A stretch of DNA of 64,000 bases. It comes from Monomorium pharaonis (lineage: Eukaryota > Arthropoda > Insecta > Hymenoptera > Formicidae). The translations under genes and the position numbers were made by a program. The number at the start of each line of letters is the position of its first letter. The stretch's first letter is position 1. The stretch spans positions 20,189,597-20,253,596 of the forward strand of contig NC_050473.1 of the NCBI RefSeq assembly GCF_013373865.1, given 5' to 3'. This document shows, in pieces, positions 38,181 through 51,020 of this stretch. A model generated the notes under the pieces. That model had not been told where the DNA came from. It saw only the letters and a list, made by a program, of their open reading frames with translations, and searched no databases.

Positions 38181-40880
38181 AAGAACAGTTTTATTTTTGT
38201 TTTAACATTTTTCAATCTATACAGTAGGAAATTCATGAAAAAATCTTAAAAATTAAAAAATTCTTAAGTACGTTAAAATTTACCCACAACTTAAGACTTT
38301 TTATACATTTAATCAAAAGCAGTACTTAAAATAGTACCATTGTGGATGAAAATTAACTCAAGCATTCTACGGTTAATTCAACATAAAGTTGTTTCCATAC
38401 TTGTAATTTGATATAGTTATATTAATATATAAAGGAATTTATTCCAGATTCTAGATCGTCTAAGCTAAGCGTTGAGTAGAATTAGTTGGGAAGCAGTAAT
38501 CCAACGTGCGACATTATTATTGCGGATATTAAATAGATATGCGTTAAACTCAGATTAACAATCTTGGGTCGAAGTCATTTGGAACTCCCATATCGCGCGC
38601 GAATGAGAAGCCAACGTACAAATCCACAAGTGCACGCATATAAGCGCGAGCGTACAAGGCGCACGGTAATTTAGGGTAATGTTTCAATCTCTGTACCTAC
38701 ACGGACTCGTTAATTGGACGGAATAATTGATACGATAATGCGCTGCTCGACGATTAGTCTACAGAAAACCAGATTTCCACAAAGTTCCTAGGAAGTTCGA
38801 ATACGTCTCAATGAAGATTTCTATCGCGGCGGTGAGCTTGAACCTCGAGCTTTTCTTCATTGCGAGATTATCATCCCTGATTTTCAATAATTTATTAATT
38901 ACTTTTTATTGGGAGCAAGAAATTGTATTAATTATTAATGGTAAAGTTGGTGCTTCATTAATTTGAGGCATTCTTGTTACTTTTATTATTATAAAAAGAT
39001 TATTACTCTTATTTTTCTGTTTTATTTCTCGATTTTATTACTAATTCAATTTTAATTACTTTTTTCCATCTTACTCGTATTATCCGTGATGAAAAAGAAA
39101 TTAAAAATTTCCAAGTATTATGTTGTGCATTAATTATTAAAGCAGTTATTAAGTGACGTATTCGTTTTTAATAATTTTATATAAGTTTATTTTAAAAATC
39201 ATTTATGAAATCTACTCTCTGATAAAATCTTTCCTCAGTAATATTATATAATTTTTGCTAGCTGTATAACGAATGTTTTACAAATATATTAAACTGTTCT
39301 ACGTGATATAAAGTTAAATTTTCTCGATGCATCCCTCAACTTTGATTTAAGATTTAAGTAAAGCTAGAAAAGTTTCAAAGACAGCGCTAAAGTAACAGCT
39401 TGATAAAAATACGTGTTCATCGGGTTAATTTATCATACATTGCACATCTTATTTGATTCTTTCACAAACGTTTCCATAAAAATTAAATAAATTCAATTTC
39501 TTTTGAATAAAAATTTGATAGTGAGTTATTTTAAATATAAAGACACCGAGTACGTTCAGCAATTGACACGAATTGAACGATAAGTTAGTATTCGTGATAA
39601 TAATAATAATGTTCGATGGCAATTGCAGCGATGCATAGATGACGTTAGATGACAAACGTGCGTCAGGTGTCACACACGCGTGATATCGTATATTGCAATG
39701 AGAACTGTGCCAGATAGTGACGAGTTGCTTGGATTTATGAGACTTGGCCGAATGACAGGCATCTCATAGAGATGGTTTATCGATAGCGTTAAACCTATTG
39801 CGACACGATGACGTTGCTGCAAAAATGCGATAAAAATTGGAGATCGTCGCGCCTGTATATTGTTTCCAACTTTGTTTTAGTAAATCTTTAGTCTCTTAAT
39901 GAGTTTTAAAAACAAAAAAGAAAGGAAAAAAATTTTTTTATAATAAAATTAATATAATTAATATAATTATTTTTTCAAAAAATCTGCAATTACTTTTAAA
40001 TTAAAGATGTATGTTATATCTCAAAACAAAAAACAAAATATAAAATATAAAAATTTTACGGACCGTTTTATTATTGTTATTATTATTCTATTATAATATT
40101 TAAGTATAAAATGTGAGCACAATTCCCTTATTGATTTAAGAATAATTTACTTTTTGGTTTGTTTTATGTAAAATCGCGTTTTACATATTTACTTACAAAT
40201 TTGATGGAAAAATAGCATTGACACATGAATCAAATTTTTTATGTATGTACACTATAATAAAGTTTTAATAAATGTTTATCTGATTAAATCTATATATACT
40301 TACTCTTTTAAAAATTATTTACTTAAAAAAGCAAAATATCATTTTTGCTACATAAGTCATCATAAAAAGAATTATAATATTTATTGTTTCGTTCTTTGTA
40401 GTTAATTTTAAGGTTAAAATTTGAATATTTCAAATTCAAATTTTTTTGTCGCTGATTAGGAAAAAAAAATCTTAAGCTTACTCTCAAAATGACAATCAGT
40501 GAAGTTTGTGAAAATAATTTTCACTGTTATACTTACAACTTATCTATCAGTAAAATAAATGAATTGATCGTTCAGTGATAGTACACTAATTCTGAAGTCA
40601 AAATCGTCAAAAGGCGGTGAACACTTACTAATTATCACAGTTGTAAGTACAACTGCAATCAATGAATAACACTAATTTTGAGAGTACAGTTACAACTTTA
40701 GCAAATATTGTATAACCAAAACATTCTTAATAATAAAATGCTCTTTTCTAAAACTAAAAAATTACAGTATTTATATTAGATAGAAAAAGAAAGAAAAAAT
40801 AAACGAAATAGAATGAAAGAGAAATAAATTTTATTAAATAAAGAATGCGAATAGATTTAATAGATATTATTTTATTTCAG

Positions 40881-40989
40881 GTATTAACAGCTGGGCAAGG
40901 TCTTAATGATGACTTGTGGCATACACTGAGGTTCTCCAGACGATTCAATTCGCTCAAGTTTCAGATCGATGGTGAAACGGCAATACGAG
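40881..40989 (+). CDS. Nrx-1: Alpha-neurexin exon: centre of LNS4
   Basis: 109 bases, phase 0 in and phase 1 out. The acceptor is TTTTATTTCAG and the donor GTACGT. The translation VLTAGQGLNDDLWHTLRFSR followed by RFNSLKFQIDGETAIR matches the LNS4 core (vertebrate [30 protein letters not shown]): AG..LND..WHT, then a basic turn and the I/V-D-G/D strand. It is too short and intron-bounded to be found as a stand-alone frame; the overlapping minus-strand frame is a shadow. Confidence 0.95.
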
Positions 40990-41523
40990 GTACGTACATA
41001 CGTCTGAAATGATATATCGCTTATGTGCGACAGAAATATATATTCCAGAGAGAGAAACATATACTTTATTAAAGTCAACAAATTACATCGCTGCATACAA
41101 AATGCGTATGTTCGAGTATGCGTATGGGATGAGATTTCAGAAACTCATAAAGCGATTTATTGATGCGATACGCGTGAGTTTTGTATAGAGTGTTAAAATC
41201 ATGGTAATATCGAGAAATGAATGATTTTACGCAAGATAAATTGAAAATTTCAAATAAATTTCTTTCCGATGAGACTTTATTTTCGACAACTGGAAAATTA
41301 GTAACGCCTCTTTTGCCGAACTACAATTTAAATTAATTTTAGTTTTTGAATAAATATGGACATTTTAAAGTTAAAAAAAAGTTTTGCCATAAATTATTGA
41401 ACAAATTTTTGACAGCATACATATTGAATTTCTTGTTCTTTTGTACAAAAAACATTTTTGCATTCTAAAGTTTTCAAAACAAATTAAACCAGTTCAAACG
41501 TATTCTGTATATTAATCTCGTCG

Positions 41524-41742
41524 TTGGAATTAATTCATGAGACAGTAGAGTGTATAAGATGTGATAAAGTGTATTGGAAATTGAAAGAAAAGTCGATTAA
41601 TTTAGACACAAATTACATTATTACGGAAACAGGATGCCGCGTAAAGTGCAGCAAATTATATGTCGATACCAGATGCAAAACAGTTGATTGCATGGTTTCA
41701 TGGCACAGCAGTGCAAATGGCATCTTCAATCGCAATGGGTGA
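41524..41742 (+). CDS. Cysteine-containing small frame, doubtful
   Basis: A 72-codon frame with ATG and stop, 0.5 kb after a neurexin exon. It has six cysteines in two groups (ECIRC near the start, then C-x3-C, C and C in the GCRVKCSKLYVDTRCKTVDC stretch). There is no signal peptide or clear hydrophobic start. I recognise no family. Composition is like the surrounding intron, so it may be chance or a transposon remnant. Confidence 0.12.
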   Translation: MELIHETVECIRCDKVYWKLKEKSINLDTNYIITETGCRVKCSKLYVDTRCKTVDCMVSWHSSANGIFNRNG

Positions 41743-44700
41743 GAAATAGCGACAAGGGAAAGACGATTCTATTTTAAAATGTTGAAAGCAAGAAAGAGAA
41801 AGAGAAGTAAACAGAAAATATTAAAAATGCATATCAGAGTTTTCGAATGTACAGAAGATATTTCTAATTAGATTGAGACAAAAAAAGAATGTTCTGATAT
41901 CTTTTATTTAATATCGACTGACTTTTTATTCTAGTGGCAAATTATATTTTGAGGGAATGCATTGGTTAACAGATAAAAATAATCGTTAGTTAATTATATT
42001 TTAATGTATTTATTAAAATAAAAATTTCTTGCAAAATGAAATTTCGTAATATAATAGCTGACATGAGAACCATCCGGATAAATCTATTTAAGCGACGCTC
42101 TTACAGGGACGTTCGAAATATAGATGAGTATCAGCCTTGCTTTTACAGTAATCAATAGACCGTTTTCTCGTGCTCCTTCTACACGCGGTTTAAAGTCGTC
42201 TCATAATTAAACCTGAATTAGTAATGAGAGTAAAAGCGATGCTTTGACTATGCTTTGACAATAAGTACTATACTAACTATCTAACTATACTTAGACAATA
42301 AGTTGTAAGCATAAAATGAAGCCTATTATAATGCTCCTTATTTTGTACAAAAGATTAAGAACTTGTCTACTCTTTCAACTAAAAAGTTTTTACAAGTGAG
42401 ATTATAGCAAATACAATAAAGATAAAAAAAAATTTTTTTTGATCGAGTTATTGATACGCTATCAGGATAGTGTAATAGCTTTGGCTTTAAAATACAAATG
42501 GTTGTTTTGTTGTAAAATCAAAAGGCTATTTATTTGAAATTGCTCTCTTATACTTTATGCTTTTATTTTGCCTCCATTTTTTTATTTCATGCTTTTATCA
42601 CGCGGGATGTATGTATTTTTTTCTTTATCTCTCCTTTCCTCCTCCGTATCGTGCTTTTACTTCAAAATAATTACTTCCTTTCTCAGCTTTTCGTAAAGTG
42701 CATGTGCTTTTTTTCACATTGTAGTAAAATAAAAATCTACAATATATGTATATATTTATTTCAAGAGTGTATTAAAATATTTGTCATTTTAATTTTTAAA
42801 ATTTCATTTTAGTCGTAAAGAAGCATAATTTTAAAGCCAATCATAGGTTTATGCAATTCTGAAGCATAAATTAAAATTAAATATTAATAAGCAATATAAA
42901 AGCAATTTCTTTGAAAAAAAATTCTTTTTTACTATTTTATGAATTATACTCTTTTCATTTTTAGTTGTTTACAACTTGAAGTTTTTTATATTTAAAAAAA
43001 AAAGACTTAATACTGGATTATAAACACGTAAGTCGATGCAGGTGCAAGTTTAGTGCGAGATATTTTGTGAAAATCTATATTATCTTAATACATTGATATG
43101 ACGAAATTATCGAAAGAAAGTTATTATACCGATGCGCAGTAATTTCTCAATGTACGATAAAGCTTATACAATGCATTTGCAAGTTTCGAAAGAAAGAAGT
43201 TTCCCTGTCATGACATTTCGAAGCGCGGAAGAGGACTAGGGATACTTTGCACTTTATATCGATTGTACCGGCTCGTAGGATCCTTATGCATGGTATGCAT
43301 GTACACGTTCGAACTTTTCGTCACAAGGCGCATGCTCACGCAAGGGAGCAATATCGTATTTCGAAATCCCTATTTAACATAAATATGTGGCGGCGGAAGT
43401 CGCAGAGCAGGAAAAAAGTCGTGGTGAAATATACATGTAGAGATAGAAGGACACACATTGAAATACGAAAATACTAAAGTCGGCAGATGTGTAAGAAAGA
43501 TCGCGTTTAGATTTTTTCGATAACGCAATCGTTCGTGCGCAATATATCGAATTGGCATTATTCATAGTCTCGTACTCTAGATAATAACAATTATCTAGAG
43601 ATTATTATTTAAAGATAAGATATAAATTATAATGTGTAACTATATATCATAGAAGAAAATAAGAAAAATTTAACTTTTTTATCTAAAAAATGAACTCTAT
43701 ATTCATTAATAATCTAATAATTTAAAGATTATATTATTTTGTTGAACAAAACAATTTAGGATATAATAAAACAATGTATTCATATTTCTATTTATAAAAC
43801 TTTGTTTTTGCTTTATTAAAGAAATAATTTTTCAAATCATTTAATTAAAAAAAAATATTTCTCTTATAGTTTAATATACAAATGAAAATTAAAATTGAAA
43901 GAAATAAAAGAAATATATAACACTATGACTAATAAATTTTATGTAAAAGTCTCGAGCAGCTTAGTTTTGCAATTTTTACATTGCAATATTTTCTGATCTG
44001 TGCAAGCTGTTGTTATTACTTCAAAAATTTTTTGTTAGGTTTTAAATAGTAATTTTATATTATTTTATATTAATCATTTTTAACGTGTGTTTATAAAAAA
44101 TGACATAATTATAATAAATACTTTTATTTTCTTTAAAAGTGTTTGCTATAATTATGCCATAAAATTAATGTACAATACTAAAAAAATAATAACGTATATA
44201 ACAACATATTAATATCTTTAATTTTTTGCATTGTCACATTTTTATTAAATAAACAAATAAACGCAATGAATATTAACTTACGTGCATCCTGAAGGCAAGA
44301 TAAAGTAGTTTACACGCTTTCAAAAACTATAAATTTTTAAAAATTTAACACGTAATTTAATTTTTTCGATAACAGAATTTTAATTTTTTATGGATGGTGA
44401 ACAAGGCTTTAATAAATCTGAAAAAAACCATATATTTTTATTTTTATAGAAATTAGGAAAAAATTATATACAATTTGGAAAATTTTAAGATTATCTTCTT
44501 ACCTTCTTTTTTTTAATGAATATAACTTTGGCTTTTACAACATATATATTTAATATATTATTTTTAATATTTTTGTTGCTTTCTTCAAAATTTGTCAAGT
44601 AATTCGGAATAATTTTATAATTTTTACTATCACCGTTTATAGCTTTCAAAATATTCTTCGAAAAATATTCTCACAACAACCTTAAAAATGATAACAGGTT

Positions 44701-44990
44701 CTCTCATAAAAGAATAAAAAATTACAACCGGACACTCGCACGGAAAGATAAACAAACAACGATAGATGCAAATTTTAATTATCTCGTGACAAAATTATGT
44801 CGTCCTCGAAAATTGGAAAACAGAAATATTCTTGGGCCGGAGTCGAATAAACTGTATGTGCATGTGTGTATAATCGGTGAGAAAGCGCGAGGTGCGTGAG
44901 GACAAAGAAAGGAAAGAGACAAAGAGGTTGAGAGGGGGAGGGAAAAAGGGTAAGGATTAACTGCACCGTACGACCAAATTGCCCCGACCG

Positions 44991-44998
44991 TATAAATA
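44991..44998 (+). promoter_or_regulatory. TATA-like box in a GC-rich island
   Basis: TATAAATA in GC-rich sequence, 39 bases before the ATG of the 152-codon frame at 45037. The distance would fit a start of transcription near 45020-45025. I see no good initiator there. Confidence 0.25.
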
Positions 44999-45036
44999 CA
45001 GGTGTATGTACACACGAGGCGAAGGGTGGAGTTGCC

Positions 45037-45495
45037 ATGGGAGAATTCCCGTCCGATAATCAATTTCCACATCGAGATTTATCAGTCGGTGGATTCTCTG
45101 CGGCGGCAGGATCATTCGATCTATCAAGATTTATATCGGCCAGCGTAGTATACAACGCACTCCTGCGACGTAACCTCTCGAGTGCGCGTGTGCGCGGGAA
45201 CTCCGCGCGCTCCCTCGTGCGGAAAATAATTTTCCACCTTCTCTCGATCATCGCGCCACCGCCGCGCGATCGCTCGTCCGTGCCCAATATTAGTGTTGTT
45301 ATTTGCCGGACCGACGAGTCCGGGGAAATTGGCACGCCGAGCATTTTGGGAGCTAAATCGTCCCGTCGTTTTCGACCATCGTTGCTGGCAGTGATCGAAC
45401 GAGTCGTCGAATGTGACAGTTTTACAAATCTTTCGCTCGTTTTGGAAAATGCACGAAGACCCGCGCCAATTGTTTACGTAAAATTCTCTTTATAA
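45037..45495 (+). CDS. Unrecognised 152-codon open frame, possible nested gene
   Basis: The longest ATG-initiated frame in the window apart from frames running through dinucleotide repeats. The start context TTGCCATGG is favourable and a TATAAATA lies 39 bases upstream. The product would be basic and serine/arginine-rich, with a hydrophobic patch (KIIFHLLSIIA) near residue 65, no signal peptide and no known domain. The island is GC-rich, so long frames arise easily: a 94-codon frame on the other strand overlaps. Function unknown; it may be non-coding regulatory DNA. Confidence 0.2.
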   Translation: MGEFPSDNQFPHRDLSVGGFSAAAGSFDLSRFISASVVYNALLRRNLSSARVRGNSARSLVRKIIFHLLSIIAPPPRDRSSVPNISVVICRTDESGEIGTPSILGAKSSRRFRPSLLAVIERVVECDSFTNLSLVLENARRPAPIVYVKFSL

Positions 45496-46629
45496 AGAAG
45501 AGCTCTCTCGTAAGTTTGTAAATACAGTAAGATTTTGTTGTATTCCGAGGATTTAAAGAAAAACTTATCGTTATTTTTAATAATTTGCAGCAAATAAGCA
45601 GCAAATAACATTTTAAATAGATTGTTCTGCACATTTTTTTATATATAATATTCGAATTGGTACAAACATTTTTCTTTGTACATGAAAATTCTAATTAAAA
45701 TTTAAATCTTATATAAGTATTTTTTGAAAATATTTATACATGCGAAGGACACTTTGAGTCACGCTACGAGACGAGTAATCGCGTTGGTTTGATCGCCTTG
45801 TGGATTTTGAATAATTGATGAAAATCGTTGGGAAAGTTTTCGCAGAATTGACGAGCGGGCGCACGAAATTAAAAATTTCTCAGGCAATTTTTCACGCAAG
45901 TTTCAAGACCCTGCTCATCGCGCTTGCCTCATAAGTTGTGTAAATGGGACAAATGGCGAATTAGAAACTACTGGTTTGGTGCAAAATACTAGTTTCCTAA
46001 CTAAGAAACTAAGAACTAAGAACTTGGGACATACGTTACAGCTTATCTGACACTTTAAACTCTGTCGATATGGGCAATATTGCAAAACTTAGGAAGATTG
46101 ATGTCATTCCAGCAAAATGGATCGAGAAAAGGAGGAGGAGGGAAAGATTTAAATGCACGGATTTTTAAAGAATATTTTGCGTTTTTACGTACAATATAAA
46201 ACATTTATATTTTTTAAAACTATAGTATGTGTACGTTTTTATTCTTTAAATAATTCATGAATTTGTTTATTGCTTTCAAAAATTTAACGTTGATTATTTA
46301 GTTTATTACTAATTAATTTTATAACTGAGTTATAATGTATAACTCAAATATATAAATTTTGGATGGCAATATAATAAAATATATATATAACAATAAAAAT
46401 TACTTATTATTATTTTTGCGTATGTGATGAAGGGAATTACATTTTTCTTCGGGTCGACGCTTATATGTAGATTTCATAATTTTATTACACAATCTGAGTA
46501 AATTAATGTGTAATTATAATAAATAATTAATTATACAATTTTGCGCGTATGCAAATAAGAGTACGCAATTAATATAATACAAATAATTATCATTAATGAG
46601 TAAGTTCCTTTGTTTGCTTCCGATTTCAA

Positions 46630-47743
46630 GAAACGGTTAAAAAAAAAGGAAATCGCATCGTTCCGCACGCAATCATTTTCGCAGGCGGCGCTATATTATA
46701 GGCGATTTCGATTTTGATACAGCTTAAAGTTTCACCTTTTCCGATTGCGCTTCCTCCGTCGTCGGATAAATTACCAAGTTTCCCGGGGGGTGCTCTCGAT
46801 CCTCCTGCAATCAGAAATTCAAAATGCATCGCGCGATGCGTCCACTTTTGCATTCCGTCGGCGACCCTTCGAATCGAGACACTCTTATGAATGCTAATCG
46901 AAGATTTTCCAAGTCTGCAAACGTCGTTGCATTCGGCCGGTGTGTGTCAGTCGCGAAAAATACCATCAGCGCGAACGAAAAGTCCGTTTGTAGAGGTACA
47001 ATAGTGACGAGGCTGAAAAATGTATCAGCCGTATAAGCGAACCATAAAGCACAGGCATCCCAGGGGCGATCGAGCGATGAAGTACAATGAATAAGGTATA
47101 GAGCAGATTTATTTTAAAGCCGGCGCGAAAAGAACTTTACGGTTGAAAGAGAATGCTCCCGCGCCCCACGCTCAGGTACAGCGAGGCTTCCAAACTCGAT
47201 ATTTTGTTATAATAAAACCACGCAAAAGTGGGGCGTAAAAGTGAAGCGTAAAAAAAAGAAGTTCTACTCTACTACTCCACGTTTCCGGCTGCACCGGGAG
47301 CAGGCGTATGATTAATTGGAGAAACACAGCAGCAGTTCTCCTTCGGAGATTTCTCCACGCGCAAGTTCGTCTCCGAGGCCGTCGTCGATTTTTCACTGTT
47401 TACGCCGATTCGCCGACCGTATTATTTACGAGCGGTATAGATACGCGAGTCAGCGCTATCGATTTTCTAACACGGACGGATTACAAATCGCGACCATGCA
47501 AATGCGCTTTTTATCGAGCCGACTCCTCGAAATGCTCTTCACACAGTCGCCGTCACCGCCGCCGCCACCGCTGGCTGCGCAACGAGAAAAGTGCATCCGG
47601 AATCGGCGATAAGGATCGACGGATCTGCGGCGGCATTCGCGGCACTCCGTCGCAAAAGCGCAAGCGTTTCAAGTATAAAGTAAATTATATCCTCGCGCGA
47701 TTCCATCAACTGTGAACCGCTCCGTAGAAATTCCCTCGGGACT

Positions 47744-47801
<58 letters not shown>

Positions 47802-47990
47802 CTCTCCAGTTGCGCGCAATTTCCGCGGTTAGCGGAACGATCCGAGCACGCCACGGATGAGCAAACAATGTTGATATATCGGGGGATCTTAATACGGGGC
47901 CTTCGTGATAGTTGGCATTTTTGATATCGATATTATCTGCTCGATAGCGTCGTTATGACCTGCGTCTCTCCGCCAGGATTCGCGCGATCG
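46630..47990. other. GC-rich intronic island
   Basis: About 1.3 kb of GC-rich DNA within an AT-rich intron. It carries CCGCCGCCACC-type triplets (47548-47570), a (TC)n tract and overlapping open frames on both strands, none recognisable. It could be an intragenic promoter or enhancer of neurexin or of an unknown transcript; there is no direct evidence. Confidence 0.4.
47745..47806. repeat. (TC)n microsatellite
   Basis: About 25 TC units at the end of a GC-rich island. The frames through it are artefacts. Confidence 0.95.
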
Positions 47991-49009
47991 TGTTATGTTG
48001 GCGGGCCATTAATGGGATCCTAAACCGAGGGAGATTACACACTAGACATTGCACAGGATACAAAACTCTCCCCATTTTCTGTACAGAATTGAAAAACTTC
48101 TTTTTATAAGTTTAGAGTACATACACCGAGGAAAAAATATTGCTCGATTGAATTTTTTAACTCGGCTTCTTCAGTTTAAACATTTATGTATTTCAATTAA
48201 ATGTATGAATATTTGAAACTAAAGTTTAAAGATTTTATATATGTATTTGAGTTAAATAAATAAATATTTGAAGTGAAGAAACATAATCAAGCTGCAAGAT
48301 TTAATCAAATTAACAACTTTATTTTCAGAGCACACGAAGAAATGTATTACTTAACTTAAACTTAAAAAAAATAAAAATTATTGATATTAAACCCTTAGAG
48401 GTACATGAGGTAAAATACACCTCAACGTCTTTAAATGCTTGCTGCGATGATATTATTTAATTCTTTTATGCAAAAAATTATTCAGTAAAGTTTGAACGCT
48501 TTAAAATAAGGAGCAATCTGGTTTTTATTATATTAAGTTTAATTATCAAATTATAATTTTAAAATAGTGAAAGAAATTAAAGAAAGGAAATAACTGTAAA
48601 AATTTACTTTTTTTACTTAAAAGCTTATAACTTCTTTTAATTCTTAATATTTTGAAGTAAAAATTTAGTAACCCATAGTGACCTTTAAAAACTGAACATA
48701 ATTTTCTAATTTTGTAACGTTTTTGAGCCTTAATTGAATATTCTACCATTTATTATTCTTACGTGCATTTTGTACAAATAAAAGGGTTTTTAATTCTATA
48801 CAGCCAATTTGGGTAATTTTATACCCTATACATCGGTATTAGTTTATTAGTTTAGGATTTTCCTTAGCGAAATTTGCACGTTACGTGAGCATTTATGTGA
48901 AAGATAACATAAGATAGTAATTGGTACTCTTCCACTAGGAACGGTGCACTGACATGATTGAACACAGTCCCGGTCGTATCTTATTAATATCGATAATGCG
49001 AACCGCACG

Positions 49010-49027
49010 TGATTGGCTTACCAATCA
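49010..49027. promoter_or_regulatory. Palindromic double CCAAT box
   Basis: TGATTGG-CTTA-CCAATCA is a perfect 7-bp inverted repeat of the CCAAT box in a GC-richer island (48940-49270), about 1.1 kb before a neurexin exon. CCAAT boxes are bound by NF-Y in animals. A role here is inferred only. Confidence 0.35.
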
Positions 49028-50154
49028 GCCTGGCCCGAATCGGCCCCTGCAAAACAACCTCACCGCAGTGGCCAGCGTGAAACGACCACCCTCGCAAAGC
49101 TGTCCCTCGGATCACCCTATTAAACTGACGGCGAGTGCTGGCAATATTGAGTTAGGTGGCAATAGCCTAAATTGCAGTAGAGCCCTGCACGGCCTTTACT
49201 TCGGCGCAATCGATCGCGCTATAGGACGATAATTGCCGCACAGCGAAACACATGCGGTTCCCGTCTTAAGCCCCAGTGTAGTTCAGCAGTTCAGTTTAAA
49301 CGCTAAAGTTTTCGCGTATTCAAATCTTCATAAACATCGTAAATTTCGGCTCGCGATTGGTCGCTCGTTTATCAATTCTTTTCTACGTTTATCAATTCTC
49401 TGATTCTGAAGTACTTTTGTAAACACTTGAATACACTATAAATATGTCAAACAAAAATAAAATTAATATAATTAGATACCACGGATTTTATTAAATCTTC
49501 GATTTTTCCTAGACACCAGAAATTAATAGTTAACGAAGGATTTTTTTTACGATACTTAGTTTTTTGTCGTAGTCAAAACACATATAATTTATAATAAAAA
49601 AACTGCTATGTTGACTTTGACCAGTTGCCATTTTGTTCAAACGTAATAGTTGAAAAAGTGGTTAAGTCAATCACTAGAGTTCTTTATATACCTGTCATAC
49701 TATTTTGCTTTCTAATCCTGTGGGAGCAGTTGAGGTTACCGTAAATGCAATTTTTAAAAAACATGATTTATGAAAACTTAAATAGCAACGCTATTTTATT
49801 TTTTAATGAAACTTAAATCTTAACTAGAAGAAAGTATGAGATTTAAATAAATAAGACCTTTATTTCTTGCCATTTTTCTACAAAAAAATCAGAACAAAGT
49901 TAAGCCCTTGTTTTACCTAGAGCTAACGATGATCCAAATTATCAGCCCCAGTTTATGCCTCTTTGATATGGAGGCAACTTTTGTGTAACTATTCAATGTA
50001 ACTGTCTATTATCGCTACTTTCATTTTAAAAAATAATAAACGTAAAGGAGATAAGATTGTAAATTAAAAAAAATTGTTTATATTATCTTAAACCTATTTA
50101 GCATTTCAATGCTTCTCAATTGAATGACTAACGGCTGTTTGTACGCGGATATAG

Positions 50155-50477
50155 CGGAAGCGCAGCTTGGAAAACAGGGCATCTTGGAATTCCGCACTCT
50201 CCACGTGGGTGGATATCTTCATGCGGGCGAGGACATATCGCATTTCGTGGGCCAGCTCCAGCAAATCTGGTTCAATGGATATCCATACTTAGAGATTGCG
50301 CGCAGCGCTGGAAGTCATCAAGCCTCGCATCAGGGCGTCACGCCCATCATCCGGGTCACCGGCAAGTTCGGCAAGAGAAACCATCCGGTCCACCATCCGG
50401 TGACCTTTACCTCCAAACACACTTTCGTAGGGCTTCCGGTACTCAAGGCGTACCTTGAAACCAATATCTATTTCCAG
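50155..50477 (+). CDS. Nrx-1: Alpha-neurexin exon: end of LNS4 and start of LNS5
   Basis: 323 bases, phase 1 in and phase 0 out. The acceptor is GCGGATATAG and the donor GTGAAA. The first half, EAQLGKQGILEFRTLHVGGY then HFVGQLQQIWFNGYPYLEIA, completes LNS4 (vertebrate NFIGHLQSLTFNGMAYIDL). The second half, PVTFTSKHTFVGLPVLKAYL then ETNIYFQ, opens LNS5 (vertebrate PVTFKTKSSYVALATLQAYTSMHLFFQ). The vertebrate cysteine pair after the FNG motif (LCKNGDIDYC) is absent: this exon encodes no cysteine. The linker is rich in His and Ser. The ATG at 50124 lies in the intron and is not a start. Confidence 0.96.
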
Positions 50478-51020
50478 GTGAAAATTTATATATTTTTTTT
50501 TTGCGAGTAACGGGCATTACGTTATTTTCTGTTAAGTCATTCGGCAAACAAGAAACCGCGTGGGTTCATTTTTATCGAATTCTTATCCAACTTTTGATAA
50601 AATCTTTTAGCTAGATTATCTATTAAAATTATATAAAATATATTTTAAATAAAATTTGAGTAAATTAAAATATTAAATTAAATAATATAAAAATATAATG
50701 TACATTTTGTAAAACATTTTTTAACTAATTTTTGTTAATATTTTTATTTAAAGATATAATTATTTGAAGATATAATAAAAAGGAGAATTAATTAATAATA
50801 ATTTATAAAGAAAGTACATGAATTTAAAAAGGGCGCTATTGCGCTTTGCGAATGCATCGCAGGAACTGTACAGGAAGAGGCCATAGGAAAGTTATGGCTA
50901 AGTAGATGCATTTTTCTGTGTTAAATAATAGAGATTTTACGACATCAATCATAAAAATTCAACTCAATCAAATCGCTGGGAGAGAATTTCGTCGCCTTAC
51001 ATTTACAAATTACTTTTCAG
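50478..51020 (+). other. Nrx-1: Short neurexin intron (543 bp)
   Basis: GTGAAA to ATTACTTTTCAG, phase 0. AT-rich, with nothing else seen. Confidence 0.9.

Larger units (their letters stand above)
26122..40880 (+). other. Nrx-1: Neurexin intron (14.8 kb) at the splice-site-3 position in LNS4
   Basis: GTAAGA to TTTTATTTCAG, phase 0. The largest intron in the window. It holds a 40-bp tandem duplication with CACGTG boxes (26361-26440), (GT)n, a foldback element (27119-28345), a GC-richer island at 29520-29920, (AC)n, several MITEs (31848-32342, 35291-36481, 37025-37228, 37918-38180) and more GC-rich DNA at 38440-38870 and 39540-39860. No coding exon was recognised, but small cassette exons for splice site 3 could hide here. 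Confidence 0.85.
40990..50154 (+). other. Nrx-1: Neurexin intron (9.2 kb) inside LNS4
   Basis: GTACGT to CGCGGATATAG, phase 1. The DNA between about 41200 and 44700 is AT-rich, except for a GC-richer patch at 43180-43560. A long GC-rich zone follows (44770-45490 and 46630-47990) with a possible promoter and open frame at 44991-45495, a (TC)n tract, and a smaller island at 48940-49270 with a double CCAAT palindrome. No neurexin exon was recognised. Confidence 0.85.

Noticed and set aside
47308..47715. 135-codon + frame in a GC island
   Set aside because: Very Arg-rich, overlapped by other frames on both strands, no family recognised; GC-rich DNA gives such frames by chance.
47539..47868. 109-codon minus-strand frame
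   Set aside because: Artefact of the (TC)n tract with an Arg-Glu repeat.
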